DNA of 64,000 bases from Corynebacterium simulans (GCF_001586215.1 NZ_CP014634.1:62001-126000), one strand, 5' to 3'; shown: positions 34,303 through 44,450, counted from the first letter of the stretch. A program made the numbers and translations. Notes: generated by a model from the letters alone, not told the origin.

Positions 34303-35610
34303 CTAGGCGATGACAGCACCGAGTGCGTAACTCAGCAGAACAGCGACCACGATGGAGACCGTTCCTGGGATAAGGAATGGATGGTTGAACACGGCCTTTC
34401 CGATGCGGGTGGAGCCGGTATCGTCCATCTCAACTGCGGCCAGCAAGGTTGGGTAGGTCGGGAGGATGAACAGAGCGGAAACGGCTGGGAATGCGGCCAG
34501 TGCGGTCAGCGGACTTGCGCCCAGGGCCAGTGCGGCCGGCAGCAGCGCCTTGGTGGTAGCAGCTTGGGAGTACAGCAGTGCGGCGGCGAAGAAGAGAACG
34601 ACGGCCAGCATCCACGGAGCGGACTTGACGACGTCGCCCGCCATGGCCTGGATGTTGTCCATGTAGTGGTTGATGAGCGTGGTGCCCAGCCAAGCGACGC
34701 CGAGAACACACATGGAAGCAGACATACCGGACTTGAATACCGGGGTGTTGAGGATGTCGGCGGCTGGAATCTTGGTGATCATCACGATGAGCGTTGCTGC
34801 GGTGAGCATGACCGTCATGATGGCCTCGTTGCGTGGCAGAGTCGGTTCTGCGATGAGGCCAACCTGCTCCGAGGTCAGCGTTGCCCAAATCATGACAATG
34901 ACGATGGCAGCCAGGAAGATGTAGATGGAGGCCTTTGCACCCTTTTGCGTGCTTTGGTCGGTGTGTCCCTTCGGCATTGCGACGAGGCCCTGTGCGAGGC
35001 GCTCCTGATAGACCGGATCGTCTTCTAGTTCCTTACCCGAGTGGTTTGCTAGCCAAGCAGCCGGGAAGATGCTGAGGAATGTTGCTGGAATAAGAACGCC
35101 GAGCAGCTGGAGGTAACCGATGCCGGTTGGCTCCAGAAGTGAGGCCAGCAGGACCACAGCGGCGGAAATCGGCGAGGCACAGATTGCCATCTGGGAGGCT
35201 ACAACGGCGATGGAAAGCGGACGCGATGGGCGTACCTTGCCTTCCTTTGCTACCTCGACGATGACGGGCAGCGTAGAGAATGCGGTGTGGCCAGTACCTG
35301 CTAGAACGGTCATCAGCCAGGTGACGATCGGTGCATAGTAAGTGATGCGGCGCGGGTTCTTACGCAGGAAGCGCTCGGCCACCTGGACTAGGTAGTCCAT
35401 ACCGCCCGCGCGCTGCATGGCGGCGATGGCGGCAATAACGGTCATGATGATGCCGATGACGTCGAAAGGAATATCTTCTCGGGTAACCGGTACGCCTGTT
35501 AGGCCCAGCAAGAGGACGCCGAGACCGCCGGCGACACCGATGCCGATTGAGCCAATGCGGGCACCTAAGTAAATCGCGGCAAGGACAATGAGGATATGGA
35601 CTACAGCCAT
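34303..35610 (-). CDS. Anaerobic C4-dicarboxylate transporter (DcuA/DcuB family)
   Basis: 435 aa polytopic membrane protein. Dcu features include the N-terminal VVHILIVLAAIYLGARIGSIG helix, RKNPRRITYYAPIVTWLMT-VLAGTGHT, VASQMAICASPISAA and the C-terminal LPTYPTLLAAVEMDDTGSTRI. DcuA/B exchange aspartate, fumarate, malate and succinate. The next gene upstream is aspA, so aspartate uptake (or succinate antiport) coupled to deamination to fumarate is a reasonable inference. I place the start at ATG 35610 because GTGGAG lies 6 nt upstream; an in-frame GTG at 35622 is that same Shine-Dalgarno. Confidence 0.93.
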   Translation of the reverse strand: MAVVHILIVLAAIYLGARIGSIGIGVAGGLGVLLLGLTGVPVTREDIPFDVIGIIMTVIAAIAAMQRAGGMDYLVQVAERFLRKNPRRITYYAPIVTWLMTVLAGTGHTAFSTLPVIVEVAKEGKVRPSRPLSIAVVASQMAICASPISAAVVLLASLLEPTGIGYLQLLGVLIPATFLSIFPAAWLANHSGKELEDDPVYQERLAQGLVAMPKGHTDQSTQKGAKASIYIFLAAIVIVMIWATLTSEQVGLIAEPTLPRNEAIMTVMLTAATLIVMITKIPAADILNTPVFKSGMSASMCVLGVAWLGTTLINHYMDNIQAMAGDVVKSAPWMLAVVLFFAAALLYSQAATTKALLPAALALGASPLTALAAFPAVSALFILPTYPTLLAAVEMDDTGSTRIGKAVFNHPFLIPGTVSIVVAVLLSYALGAVIA

Positions 35611-35733
35611 GAGAATCTCCACAAGGTCGAAAAATTAAATGGCTTCCTCAGCCGAAAATAAACGAGTCAGCCATGCTCTGTCCTCCCCATTGTCCCCCAA
35701 ATCATGTGGCTTTGGTTAATTAAAACGCCCGTT

Positions 35734-35749
35734 TGTGCTTGTTCCCACA
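35734..35749. promoter_or_regulatory. GlxR/CRP-like site upstream of the Dcu gene
   Basis: TGTGCTTGTTCCCACA matches the CRP/GlxR arrangement TGTGN-N6-NCACA. It lies 124 bp upstream of the Dcu start and 73 bp beyond the aspA terminator, in an AT-rich promoter region. Confidence 0.45.
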
Positions 35750-35821
35750 AAAATAGCCTATTGCATTACGGTTGGTTGATTGAAAACCAAAGAAATCCCT
35801 GTACAGCAACAAAACGACGAA

Positions 35822-35848
35822 AGGCCATGTGGTAAAACCACATGGCCT
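35822..35848 (-). terminator. Terminator of aspA
   Basis: Perfect 12-bp stem AGGCCATGTGGT / ACCACATGGCCT with a 3-nt loop, 57 bp after the aspA stop codon. Flanks are only moderately T-rich on the minus strand (TTTCGTCGTTTTG). Confidence 0.8.
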
Positions 35849-35905
35849 AAAACCCGTACTTAATAGCTCGCGGGGGCGCTGATACATTTAGGGCTTAGGT
35901 CGGAT

Positions 35906-37438
35906 TTAGTCCTCGTCGATGTAGAGCTGGCCGCGGAACTCTGGGTGCATCAGGTTCTCAACGGACAGAACCTTGGACAGGGTTGCCTCGTCCATAAGGC
36001 CCTTCTCCAGAACGAGTTCCTTGACGCCCTTGCCGGTCTTCAGGGACTCCTTAGCGATTTCGTCACCGTTGTGGTGACCGATGAACGGGTTCAGGTAGGT
36101 GACGATACCGATGGAGTTTTCAACGTATGCGCGGCAGACATCAGCGTTGGCGGTGATGCCGGTGACGCACTTCTCGCGCAGGGTGTCAACAGCGTTGCCC
36201 ATGATACGGATGGACTGGAACAGTGCCTCACCGATGACCGGCTCCATGACGTTGAGCTGGAGCTGGCCAGCTTCAGCAGCCATGGTGACAACGTGGTCAT
36301 TGCCGAAGATCTTGAAGCAGACCTGGTTGACAACCTCTGGGATAACCGGGTTGACCTTACCCGGCATGATGGAGGAACCAGCCTGGCGAGCAGGCAGGTT
36401 GATCTCGCCCAGGCCAGCGCGTGGGCCGGAAGCCAGCAGGCGCAGATCGTTACAGATCTTGGCCAACTTCATAGCGGTGCGCTTGATGACGGAGTGCAGC
36501 AGAACGTATGCGCCGCAGTCGGAGGTTGCTTCGATGAGGTCGCGAGCGGTCTTGATCTCCAGGCCAGTGACCTCGGATAGAGCTGCGGTGACCTGGTGGC
36601 GGTAGCCAGCTGGGGTGTTAACGCCGGTACCGATTGCGGTGGCACCGAGGTTGATCTCCAGCAGGCGCTTCTGAGCGTCGCGCAGTACAGCCTGCTCCTC
36701 AGCCAGGTTATGAGCGAATGCCTTGAACTCATCACCCAGGGTCATAGGAACAGCGTCCTGCAGCTGGGTGCGGCCCATCTTCAGGATGTCCTGGAACTCG
36801 TTGCCCTTGTCGTGGAAAGCGTTCTGCAGGGAATCGATACGCTCGATCAGGGTGTCCAGGGAGTAGTACAGACCCAGGCGGAAACCGGTTGGGTATGCGT
36901 CGTTGGTGGACTGGGACATGTTGACATCATCGTTCGGGTTGATGATGTCGTATGCGCCCTTTTCCTCGCCGAGGTACTCAAGAGCGAGGTTGGCAACAAC
37001 CTCGTTGGTGTTCATGTTCAGCGAGGTGCCCGCGCCGCCCTGGAAGACGTCGAGCGGGAATTGGTCCATGCAGCGACCCTCGTCCAAGATCTGGTCACAT
37101 GCCCAGATGATTGCTTCTGCCTTCTGCTTAGGCAGAACGTGCAGACGACGGTTGGCCATTGCGGTGGCCTTCTTGACCATCACCATGCCGCGGATGAAGT
37201 CTGGAATGGTGTTGATAGTGACGTAGGAGATCTGGAAGTTGTCGATGGCGCGCAGGGTGTGGACACCGTAGTACGCGTCATTCGGGATCTCCATGGAGCC
37301 GAGAAGGTCGGTCTCGGTGCGAGACTTCTTAGAAGAAGACTTCTTAGCCTTGGCAGCGTCCTTGGCCTCGTTAGCAGAAGGTTTTACGCCCTCCTGCTTA
37401 GCGTCGATTTCTGCATCCTTCTTAGTGGTCTTAGCCAT
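35906..37438 (-). CDS. aspA: Aspartate ammonia-lyase
   Basis: 510 aa. Converts aspartate to fumarate and ammonia. Family motifs: [37 protein letters not shown] and the flexible catalytic loop [15 protein letters not shown]. The first about 40 residues are a Lys/Ala/Ser-rich, probably disordered extension ([15 protein letters not shown]), as also seen in the C. glutamicum enzyme. AAGGAG lies 10 nt before ATG 37438. Followed by its own terminator, then the Dcu transporter gene in the same direction. A perfect palindrome TTGAGTAAACTCAA lies 67 bp upstream. Confidence 0.95.
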   Translation of the reverse strand: MAKTTKKDAEIDAKQEGVKPSANEAKDAAKAKKSSSKKSRTETDLLGSMEIPNDAYYGVHTLRAIDNFQISYVTINTIPDFIRGMVMVKKATAMANRRLHVLPKQKAEAIIWACDQILDEGRCMDQFPLDVFQGGAGTSLNMNTNEVVANLALEYLGEEKGAYDIINPNDDVNMSQSTNDAYPTGFRLGLYYSLDTLIERIDSLQNAFHDKGNEFQDILKMGRTQLQDAVPMTLGDEFKAFAHNLAEEQAVLRDAQKRLLEINLGATAIGTGVNTPAGYRHQVTAALSEVTGLEIKTARDLIEATSDCGAYVLLHSVIKRTAMKLAKICNDLRLLASGPRAGLGEINLPARQAGSSIMPGKVNPVIPEVVNQVCFKIFGNDHVVTMAAEAGQLQLNVMEPVIGEALFQSIRIMGNAVDTLREKCVTGITANADVCRAYVENSIGIVTYLNPFIGHHNGDEIAKESLKTGKGVKELVLEKGLMDEATLSKVLSVENLMHPEFRGQLYIDED

Positions 37439-37504
37439 TTGGCGGGACTCCTTAAGTGGTCAATACTCGCTGAAAAATCCGCGAGCATTTCGAACGATAG
37501 TTGT

Positions 37505-37518
37505 TTGAGTAAACTCAA
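37505..37518. promoter_or_regulatory. Palindrome in the aspA promoter region
   Basis: TTGAGTAAACTCAA is a perfect 14-bp inverted repeat, 67 bp upstream of the aspA ATG and just after hisG. It may be an operator; the regulator is unknown. Confidence 0.35.
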
Positions 37519-37582
37519 GGCCCATCGTAGCTAGAGCAGGCATTCCGGCGTTCAATCTGCGCAAGATCTCTAAAATTTACCC

Positions 37583-38428
37583 CTAAAAGCGGGCGATGCG
37601 TAGCTCTGATGCCAGGATAGCTTCCGCTCCCAACGCCGAAAGGTGGTCCATAATTCGATTCGCATCCTGCCGTGGGACCATCGCGCGCACCGCTACCCAA
37701 TTGTCCCTTGCGAGAGGGGCAACCGTGGGCCCGGTAAGCCCCGGTGTTACTGCCGAAGCCGCCTCCAAGTCTTCTTTGGGCACGTTGTAATCGAGCATCA
37801 AATAGTTACGCGCATTTAGGATGCCCTGGATGCGTTGGAGGACTACTTGCTCTTCATCGCTCAATCCCACGCCGGCGCGCTTGATGAGGACCGCCGTGGA
37901 CTCGGTGATGGCTTCCCCAAACGGGGCAAGCCCCTGCTGACGCAGCGTCGCTCCGGTAGAGACCACGTCTGCGATCGCATCGGCAACGCCTAAGTGGATG
38001 GAAATTTCCACCGCACCATCGAGGCGGATAACTTCAGCTTCAATCCCCCGCTGCCGCAGATCCGCGCGCACGAGATTGGGATAAGAAGTAGCGATCTTTT
38101 TGCCCTGCAGCTTCTCAATGGTCCAGTCTTCACCTTGGCGGGCGGCGTAGCGGAAAGTGGATGCGCCAAAGCCTAGATCTAGAACCTCGTTGAATGATGC
38201 GCGGGAGTCACGCGCGAGATCGCGACCAGTAATGCCTAAGTCCAAGACGCCTTGGGCGACGTAGATGGCGATGTCTTTGGGGCGCAAAAAGAAAAACTCG
38301 ACACCGTTAGCCTCGTCAACGATGTTGAGTGCCTTGGAGTGCCCGCGGCCTTTGTAGCCGGCTTCTGCCAAGATGCTAAGGGCAGCCTCGGACAATGATC
38401 CCTTGTTGGGAACGGCAACTTTAATCAT
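37583..38428 (-). CDS. hisG: ATP phosphoribosyltransferase (long form)
   Basis: 281 aa HisG, first committed and feedback-regulated step of histidine synthesis (ATP + PRPP to phosphoribosyl-ATP). [14 protein letters not shown] starts the PBP-like catalytic domain; the PRPP loop region lies in [19 protein letters not shown]. The C-terminal about 70 residues form the ACT-like histidine-binding domain of the long form, ending [21 protein letters not shown]. Good Shine-Dalgarno AAGGAG before ATG 38428. Follows hisE by 17 nt. Confidence 0.96.
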   Translation of the reverse strand: MIKVAVPNKGSLSEAALSILAEAGYKGRGHSKALNIVDEANGVEFFFLRPKDIAIYVAQGVLDLGITGRDLARDSRASFNEVLDLGFGASTFRYAARQGEDWTIEKLQGKKIATSYPNLVRADLRQRGIEAEVIRLDGAVEISIHLGVADAIADVVSTGATLRQQGLAPFGEAITESTAVLIKRAGVGLSDEEQVVLQRIQGILNARNYLMLDYNVPKEDLEAASAVTPGLTGPTVAPLARDNWVAVRAMVPRQDANRIMDHLSALGAEAILASELRIARF

Positions 38429-38445
38429 CTTAAGGCTCCTTCCCT

Positions 38446-38709
38446 TTAGAGATACTTGTAGATATCTTCTGGCCTAAGGCCCCGCTTTAGCATCATGACC
38501 TGTAGCCAGTAGATAAGTTGCGACATTTCCTCGGCGAGCTCTTCGTCGGATTGATACTCGGCAGCAATCCAGACCTCACCGGCTTCCTCGATGATCTTCT
38601 TGCCAAGATGATGAGCGCCCTTATCGAATGCAGTCACGGTTCCAGAGCCCGCCGCACGGGCCTGAACCTTCTCGGACAGTTCTGCAAAAAGGGACTCGAA
38701 ATTCTTCAC
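38446..38709 (-). CDS. hisE: Phosphoribosyl-ATP pyrophosphatase
   Basis: 87 aa MazG-fold enzyme that hydrolyses phosphoribosyl-ATP to phosphoribosyl-AMP. The helix motif [21 protein letters not shown] carries the metal-binding Glu/Asp pattern, followed by [17 protein letters not shown]. The start is a GTG at 38709 (protein start [11 protein letters not shown] is the conserved N-terminus). Directly upstream of hisG in a hisE-hisG pair, separate from the main his cluster. Confidence 0.94.
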   Translation of the reverse strand: MKNFESLFAELSEKVQARAAGSGTVTAFDKGAHHLGKKIIEEAGEVWIAAEYQSDEELAEEMSQLIYWLQVMMLKRGLRPEDIYKYL

Positions 38710-38758
38710 GGATTCTATTGTTGCATAGAAACTTGGCTCCGAGGGCTAAAATCGATAA

Positions 38759-39514
38759 CTAAATAGATTTGGACGAATTAGAGCTGATCTCGCCAAACCA
38801 CGCATAGACATCGGCCGCATTAACGCCGTCTAAGTGACGCGCAGGCCGTAGCGTAGAAATTTCAGTTACTTCCGCTGGAACCACTACCCTGTCATCCTCC
38901 GGTAGGCCAATGACATGGCAGCCGGCGTCGACAGCCGCACGCATGCCCGCAGCGGAATCCTCAAAGACCAAGCAATCAGCGGGATGAAGGTCGAGGCGAC
39001 GCGCTGCCTCCAAGTACATATCGGGTGCAGGCTTTCCGGCTGGTACTTCGTCACCGCAGATTGTATCGACGAAGAACTCTTCGCCTATCTCCGGAATGGC
39101 CGAAGAAGCGACATAGCGCTCCGTATTCGTGGTGACCATCATCGGCATACCATCCGCATGCAGTTCGCGCAGAAGCTCCGGGATACCTGGGAAGATTTCT
39201 AGGTTGCCGTGGAAGAGATTTTTGACGTAGTCAAAAGTAACCTCCTGGTAACGCTGATAGTCACCGGGCATAAGCTCGACTCCAGCCAACTCAGCGCAGA
39301 CTGAAAGAGTTTTTTCAAAAGTGCCGCCAACCGTAGCAAGCCGCTCCTTCGGGGTCATTGCATGGCCCATAAGGCTAGACAGATGCAATGTGGCTTGGGC
39401 CCACAAAGGCTCAGAGTTGGTTAGTGTGCCGTCCATGTCCCAAAAGATTGCTGCGGGCCGTTTGGGTATGGCTTGACTGGATGCGAAACCTGCAGATTCG
39501 AAAGATGAGCTCAT
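38759..39514 (-). CDS. HAD-superfamily phosphatase/phosphoglucomutase-like
   Basis: 251 aa. Motif I is FWDMDGTLTNSEPLW, motif II the threonine of VTTNTERYVAS, motif III the lysine of AGKPAPDMYLEAARRL, and motif IV DCLVFEDSAAGMRAA. The helical C1 cap between motifs I and II suggests a small-molecule phosphatase or beta-phosphoglucomutase-like enzyme; the substrate is unknown. I start at ATG 39514; the TTG before it only adds one residue. It lies 17 nt after a small acidic protein gene and 49 bp before hisE, so it probably shares their transcript. Confidence 0.88.
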   Translation of the reverse strand: MSSSFESAGFASSQAIPKRPAAIFWDMDGTLTNSEPLWAQATLHLSSLMGHAMTPKERLATVGGTFEKTLSVCAELAGVELMPGDYQRYQEVTFDYVKNLFHGNLEIFPGIPELLRELHADGMPMMVTTNTERYVASSAIPEIGEEFFVDTICGDEVPAGKPAPDMYLEAARRLDLHPADCLVFEDSAAGMRAAVDAGCHVIGLPEDDRVVVPAEVTEISTLRPARHLDGVNAADVYAWFGEISSNSSKSI

Positions 39515-39534
39515 CAAAAGATAAGGGGTTACGT

Positions 39535-39918
39535 TTAGAAGTCGAGCTCAGGCAGTTGCGCCAAGGCTTCGTCATCGGCGCCGGTGGCTGCGGAGGCATT
39601 GTAGATAAGCTCAGAGAGCTCTTCCTTTTCCTCCGGCTCCAAAACTGCATCCGCGTTCTTGCGGTTGAACGCAGCCAGCTTCTCGACTGACTTGTTTACG
39701 CTCGCGGCAAGAGATTGCCCGTCTGGATCATCAGGGAGTGCATCAAGATCGTCAAGAAGCTTTTCCACAATGGAACGCAGCTCTGGAAGAACGCCGGCGT
39801 CGAAGGGCGCCTCCCAGAATTCTTTCTCTTCTTCTTTGAGGTAGCTGCCAGTGGCAAAAGACTCGAGATTGCTGATGAACTCATCGACGGTGGGCTGAAA
39901 GTCTGCGCGAATGCTCAT
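39535..39918 (-). CDS. Small acidic protein of unknown function
   Basis: 127 aa, strongly acidic and apparently all helical (EEEKEFWEAPFDAGVLPELRS, LLDDLDALPDDPDG, ILEPEEKEEL-type segments), without signal peptide, cysteines or membrane helix. I do not recognise a domain. It follows mshC by 24 nt and precedes the HAD gene by 17 nt, so it is part of an mshC-led operon. Codon usage and frame look normal for the region. Confidence 0.7.
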   Translation of the reverse strand: MSIRADFQPTVDEFISNLESFATGSYLKEEEKEFWEAPFDAGVLPELRSIVEKLLDDLDALPDDPDGQSLAASVNKSVEKLAAFNRKNADAVLEPEEKEELSELIYNASAATGADDEALAQLPELDF

Positions 39919-39942
39919 GAAGTGAATTCTGCCTGATATTTC

Positions 39943-41181
39943 TTAAACGTGCACGCCAAGTAGCGAATAAAAAGCGGTGCGCAGCAATTCAGCCGCCTGC
40001 TCGTCATCTGCGCCGCGCTCGCCCGCTGCCCACTCGTCGACGGCCTGCAAAGCTGCCGGCGTATCCAGGTCATTGGAAAGCGCGAGACGCACTGCGTCGA
40101 CAAGCGCCTGTGCGGCATCTACGCTGCCCGGATTCTCCAGAGCCTTACGCCAGTTTGCCAGGCGTTCGTTGGCCGCGTGCAGAACCTCATCGGACCAATC
40201 GCGCTCGCTGCGATAGTGGCCTGCGAAGACGCCCAGGCGAATGGCGGAGGGATCAACGCCCGCTTCAACCAGCTTGTGTACGAAAACGAGGTTGCCCAGA
40301 GACTTCGACATCTTGACGCCGTCGAGGCCAATCATGCCGGTGTGCACGTAAACCTGCGCCATACGCTCCACACCCAAGGCTGCCTCCGCATGCGCTGCTG
40401 AGAACTCGTGGTGTGGGAACTTAAGATCGCTGCCGCCGCCCTGGATATCAAACGAGGCGCCCAGGCGATTGGTGGCGATAGCAGAACACTCAATGTGCCA
40501 ACCAGGTCGGCCCGGGCCAAATGGAGAATCCCATGCCGGCTCGCCTTCACGGTTAGCGCGCCAAATCAAGGCATCCAGCGGGTTGCGCTTTCCTGGACGC
40601 TCAGGGTCCCCACCGCGTTCGGCGAAGAACTCCTCCATCTCCGCTGCGGAGTAGTTGGACTCGTAACCAAAGGCTTCCGTGGCTTCGATGGACGCATAGA
40701 CGTCGGGGTATTCGGGGTCGTCAACGATGTAGGCGGCGCCGGCGTCGAGAAGCTTGCCCACCATCTCGGTGACCTCATCGATGGCTTCCATCGCGCCCAC
40801 GTAATCCTGGGGTGGCAAAACAGAAAGCAGCTCCATATCGGAGCGGAAAAGATCAATCTGGGAGGTGCCGAGCTCACGCCAATCGACGCCGTCGCGCTCT
40901 GCACGCTCAAAGAGCGGGTCATCCACATCCGTGATGTTTTGGACGTAATGAACCTTGTAGCCGTTATCCAGGAGCTGGCGATAGGCCAGGTCAAAGGTCA
41001 AATATGTTGCCGCGTGGCCCAGGTGGGTCGAATCATAGGGAGTAATACCGCACACGTACATGGTGGCGGTGTCCCCCGTTACCTCTACCTTCTGGATCTG
41101 CTGATCCGCGGAGTCGTAGAGGCGGAGTGCGTGGGGTTTCCCTGGAACTAATTCAACATGGGGTTCAGGCCAAGAATGCAT
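39943..41181 (-). CDS. mshC: Cysteine:GlcN-inositol ligase MshC (mycothiol synthesis)
   Basis: 412 aa class I cysteinyl-tRNA-synthetase-like ligase joining Cys to GlcN-Ins with ATP, the third step of mycothiol synthesis. The HIGH-type motif is [14 protein letters not shown] and the KMSKS loop [11 protein letters not shown]; the anticodon-binding domain of CysS is missing, as expected. [14 protein letters not shown] [10 protein letters not shown] holds the zinc/cysteine site. TACGAT (41189-41194) ends 7 nt before ATG 41181, so translation is probably leaderless. A 10-bp inverted repeat overlaps the predicted -35 region. Confidence 0.95.
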   Translation of the reverse strand: MHSWPEPHVELVPGKPHALRLYDSADQQIQKVEVTGDTATMYVCGITPYDSTHLGHAATYLTFDLAYRQLLDNGYKVHYVQNITDVDDPLFERAERDGVDWRELGTSQIDLFRSDMELLSVLPPQDYVGAMEAIDEVTEMVGKLLDAGAAYIVDDPEYPDVYASIEATEAFGYESNYSAAEMEEFFAERGGDPERPGKRNPLDALIWRANREGEPAWDSPFGPGRPGWHIECSAIATNRLGASFDIQGGGSDLKFPHHEFSAAHAEAALGVERMAQVYVHTGMIGLDGVKMSKSLGNLVFVHKLVEAGVDPSAIRLGVFAGHYRSERDWSDEVLHAANERLANWRKALENPGSVDAAQALVDAVRLALSNDLDTPAALQAVDEWAAGERGADDEQAAELLRTAFYSLLGVHV

Positions 41182-41206
41182 GCGGTCTATCGTAGCGCCC
41201 TTTTCA

Positions 41207-41236
41207 TGCCTAATGCACTTTGTACAGCATTAGGCA
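41207..41236. promoter_or_regulatory. Inverted repeat upstream of mshC
   Basis: TGCCTAATGC (41207-41216) and GCATTAGGCA (41227-41236) form a perfect 10-bp inverted repeat with a 10-nt spacer and no T tract on either side. It overlaps the region where the mshC -35 should be (the -10 is at 41189-41194), so an operator is as likely as an mRNA hairpin after uppP. Confidence 0.45.
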
Positions 41237-41273
41237 TCAGGCAGGGCTAATAGCCAGTTATGAGAAAACCGGC

Positions 41274-42137
41274 CTATGGCTGAAGGTAGCCGAAAGCGAT
41301 GAGCGCCATGATGATAATGCCCACTGGGATGCGGTATGCGGCAAACCATTCGAAGGAATGGTTGCCCACGAACTTCAGCAGCCATGCAATGGAGGCATAG
41401 CCAATCGCAAAGGCGATGAGGGTGCCCACCAGCAGCTGCGCGCCGGTTGCGGACTGGCCGACAGTCGGGCCGAAGGCATCCCCCAAAGAAAACAGCCCGG
41501 AAGCCAACACGGCTGGGATTGCGAGCAAGAAGCTAAATCGAGTTGCCACCTCGCGGTCGAGGCCCAAGAAGAGACCTCCAGAGATGGTACCGCCGGAACG
41601 GGAAACGCCAGGCACCAGCGCCAAGCACTGGCATAGACCCATGACGATGGCGTCCTTCATGTTCAATTCTTCGAAGCCGCGCTCCTTTTTTCCGGTGCGC
41701 TCAGCCGTGATGAAGACAAAAGAGAAAAGGATGAGCATCGCAGCCGTAATCCACAGGTTGCGCAGATTGTCACGGATGAAATCCTTGCCCAGCACGCCCA
41801 GGATGCCGATCGGAATGGAACCGACAATGACCATCCATCCCATTCGATAGTCTTGACCCCGTTTTTCCTTGTTGAAAAGTCCAGCAAACCAGCCTTTAAG
41901 GATCTGCCAAATCATTCCGGCGAAGTAGACCAATACGGCTGCTTCCGTACCAAGCTGGATCACGGCAGTAAAGGATGCACCAGCGTCTTGACCCCAAAAA
42001 AGCTCGGAGACGATCCGCAGGTGGCCGGAAGAGCTAACTGGCAGAAACTCGGTGAGGCCTTGGACAATGGATAGGACGATGACCTGAAGCCAGGACATTG
42101 CGTCTGTTGCTGCTGCAGTATTCACTTGGGTGAGCAT
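41274..42137 (-). CDS. uppP: Undecaprenyl-diphosphatase UppP (BacA)
   Basis: 287 aa membrane enzyme that recycles the undecaprenyl-PP carrier of cell wall synthesis and can confer bacitracin tolerance. Motif 1 [17 protein letters not shown] and motif 2 [20 protein letters not shown], the active-site halves, are intact; about eight helices are visible. ATG 42137 adds a 13-residue hydrophilic start before [10 protein letters not shown]; the internal ATG at 42098 is the alternative. Neither has a convincing Shine-Dalgarno. Followed by mshC; divergent from the lipoprotein gene. Confidence 0.94.
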   Translation of the reverse strand: MLTQVNTAAATDAMSWLQVIVLSIVQGLTEFLPVSSSGHLRIVSELFWGQDAGASFTAVIQLGTEAAVLVYFAGMIWQILKGWFAGLFNKEKRGQDYRMGWMVIVGSIPIGILGVLGKDFIRDNLRNLWITAAMLILFSFVFITAERTGKKERGFEELNMKDAIVMGLCQCLALVPGVSRSGGTISGGLFLGLDREVATRFSFLLAIPAVLASGLFSLGDAFGPTVGQSATGAQLLVGTLIAFAIGYASIAWLLKFVGNHSFEWFAAYRIPVGIIIMALIAFGYLQP

Positions 42138-42192
42138 ACATAGTCTGGCGCGCTTCGGGATCTACCCACGCTGGCTGCTAGGATAAACAACC

Positions 42193-43233
42193 GTGAAACC
42201 ACTGGCCAGAACAAAGAAATTGATGCCACTGACGCTTTTTGCAAGCGCCCTAGCACTTAGTGCATGCCAGCCGGAGGTAGGCGTTGGCGGTGATCCAGAT
42301 TCAGCCCTGAAGGTAAACGCCACGCCTGCTCCTACCTCCAACGATGGGGTAAAGCCTGCAGGCAAGGTCGCGAAATTTGCGGAGAAGGTAACGGACCTCG
42401 CGGCCCACGGCAACACTATCGCCGTCCGCACCAAGGACGCACTCTACGTCGGTCAGCAGAACGAGTTCCTCGGCGGCGACGCAAAGAAGATAGACATCGA
42501 CGAAAAGTGCGGCGATTTGAACGCCTCCGAGCAGAGCTTCGTACTTGCCTGCGGCGATAAGGTCTATCTCATTGACCCAACCAAGCCCGATGCCCCGACC
42601 GAGGTAGCCATGGAAGAAGAAGCTCCGGTCACCGTCGCCACGCAACTTTCCAGCGGCGAGATCTTCGCAGGCTCCAAGGACTCGCGCACGGTTGGCATCT
42701 ATGAGGACGGCAAGCGCGATCGCGACATTGAGGTCGAGGAAGGCTCCGATCAGCTCCTAGCTGTGCCTAACGACGCCGGTGCCGACAACGTCGTGCGCAT
42801 CCTGCGCGCTGATTCCACGATCCAGAACATCGATTGGCAAAACGATCGCGCCGGCGGCCGCCTTCGCGCAGGCCAAGGCATCGGCCAGATCTCTGTTGGT
42901 GGCGGCGCCCTCGTCCTTGCCTCCGATACCTCTGGCGAGCGTCTTGCGGTATATACCGCCGACGACGTAATCCGCCTGCACCAATACGGCAACGTCGACG
43001 GCTCGCCATGGGGCGTGGCATGGGACCCACAGCGCCAGCTGGCATGGGTTACGACCACCGACAACGGCAAGGCACATGCCTTTTCCATCGTCTCCGGCGT
43101 CCCAGAGAACAAAGGTAGTGTTGACACGGTCGCAGATGCTCAAAATATCGCCGTGCTTGACGACGCCACCGTGGTCACCGCCTCTGCGAGTGGCAGCGGC
43201 ATCCAGTTTATTTCCGAACCGAATCTGAAGTAA
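42193..43233 (+). CDS. Secreted lipoprotein, probable beta-propeller
   Basis: 346 aa. A type II signal peptide with lipobox LSAC (LFASALALSAC) predicts a lipid-anchored extracellular protein. The mature part contains repeated strand units (such as AAHGNTIAVRTKDALYVGQQ, ETFAGSKDSRTVGIYEDGKR-like and QRQLAWVTTTDNGKAHAF), consistent with a WD40/YVTN-type propeller. No enzymatic motif is seen. The start is a GTG with TAGGAT 8 nt upstream (42179-42184). pyrD follows after 15 bp, so the two are likely cotranscribed. Confidence 0.82.
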   Translation: MKPLARTKKLMPLTLFASALALSACQPEVGVGGDPDSALKVNATPAPTSNDGVKPAGKVAKFAEKVTDLAAHGNTIAVRTKDALYVGQQNEFLGGDAKKIDIDEKCGDLNASEQSFVLACGDKVYLIDPTKPDAPTEVAMEEEAPVTVATQLSSGEIFAGSKDSRTVGIYEDGKRDRDIEVEEGSDQLLAVPNDAGADNVVRILRADSTIQNIDWQNDRAGGRLRAGQGIGQISVGGGALVLASDTSGERLAVYTADDVIRLHQYGNVDGSPWGVAWDPQRQLAWVTTTDNGKAHAFSIVSGVPENKGSVDTVADAQNIAVLDDATVVTASASGSGIQFISEPNLK

Positions 43234-43248
43234 GGGCCCTTTAAAACC

Positions 43249-44358
43249 ATGCAAGAAACTCGCGTCGACGCACTGCGCAAAGCCGCCTATCAATTAGCGC
43301 TCAAAGGCATGTTTAAGCTCGCGCCCGAGCGCATTCACCTCATTATGATGGGTGCTTTATCCGGCTTGCAGAAAGCACCCCTGCTGCACCGCGGTCTACA
43401 CAAGGTGGTGCCAGTCAATGATTCAGTACTGGAGCAAGAGGTATTCGGTGTAAAGTTCCCGCGTCCGCTGGGACTTGCAGCTGGTTTTGATAAGAATGCC
43501 GCAGCCGCCGATACTTGGTCTGCTGTTGGCTTTGGCTATGCAGAACTGGGCACCGTCACGGCAAAGGCGCAACCGGGAAACCCTGCCCCACGCCTTTTCC
43601 GCTTGAAGGCGGATCGCGCAATCTTAAACCGCATGGGCTTTAACAACGAGGGCGCAGCCGCTGCAGCCCGCAACCTGCGGGCACGTCGGACTTCCGACGT
43701 CATCGGCATCAACATTGGCAAGACTAAAGTCACCCCTGCCGAAGAAGCGGTCCAGGACTACCGCCAGTCAGCTTCGGTTTTGGGCGACCTGGCTGACTAC
43801 CTCGTAGTTAACGTCTCCTCGCCAAACACCCCGGGCTTGCGTGACCTCCAAGCCGTTGAGTCCCTGCGTCCGATCATGGCCGCTGTGCAGGAATCCACCA
43901 GCTCTCCAGTCCTGGTCAAGATCGCTCCAGATCTCTCTGACGAGGACGTTGACGCCGTTGCCGATATGGCGGTCGAGCTGGGCCTTGCGGGCATCGTGGC
44001 CACCAACACCACTATTTCACGTGAGCGACTCAAGACCCCCGCCGACGAGGTTGCTGCAATGGGCGCCGGTGGAATTTCGGGCGCACCGGTTGCGGCGCGC
44101 TCCTTGGAGGTCCTCCACCGCCTCCACGCGCGGGTGGGTGACAAGCTCGTGCTCATCTCCGTTGGTGGCATCGAAACCCCGGAGCAGGCGTGGGAGCGCA
44201 TTGCTGCAGGAGCCAGCCTCCTGCAGGGCTACACGGGCCTGATTTACGGCGGCCCGGACTGGATTCGCGATATTCACCGCGGCATCGCCGAGCAAATTCG
44301 TGCTCACGGCCTTCGCAACATCTCTGAGGCTGTAGGATCCGGCCTTCCTTGGAAGTAG
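43249..44358 (+). CDS. pyrD: Quinone-dependent dihydroorotate dehydrogenase
   Basis: 369 aa class 2 DHODH, membrane-attached FMN enzyme oxidising dihydroorotate to orotate with menaquinone. The N-terminal helix pair ([20 protein letters not shown]) is the class 2 membrane anchor; [14 protein letters not shown] carries the catalytic Ser of this class; [11 protein letters not shown] and GVGGIET-like [24 protein letters not shown] are FMN contacts. Immediately downstream of the lipoprotein gene. Ends at a very strong bidirectional terminator. Confidence 0.96.
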   Translation: MQETRVDALRKAAYQLALKGMFKLAPERIHLIMMGALSGLQKAPLLHRGLHKVVPVNDSVLEQEVFGVKFPRPLGLAAGFDKNAAAADTWSAVGFGYAELGTVTAKAQPGNPAPRLFRLKADRAILNRMGFNNEGAAAAARNLRARRTSDVIGINIGKTKVTPAEEAVQDYRQSASVLGDLADYLVVNVSSPNTPGLRDLQAVESLRPIMAAVQESTSSPVLVKIAPDLSDEDVDAVADMAVELGLAGIVATNTTISRERLKTPADEVAAMGAGGISGAPVAARSLEVLHRLHARVGDKLVLISVGGIETPEQAWERIAAGASLLQGYTGLIYGGPDWIRDIHRGIAEQIRAHGLRNISEAVGSGLPWK

Positions 44359-44381
44359 AAAGCTGCCAAGACAAAACCACG

Positions 44382-44430
44382 AAACGCCCGTCCCACCACC
44401 TCAACCTACAAGGTGGTGGGACGGGCGTTT
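44382..44430. terminator. Bidirectional terminator between pyrD and the PEBP gene
   Basis: Perfect 20-bp stem (44382-44401 with 44411-44430, arms beginning AAACGCCC and AGGTGGTG) with a 9-nt loop, flanked by TTTTAA on the plus strand. The strongest hairpin in the window. Confidence 0.92.
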
Positions 44431-44450
44431 TAACACGTCTTTAACGAGCC

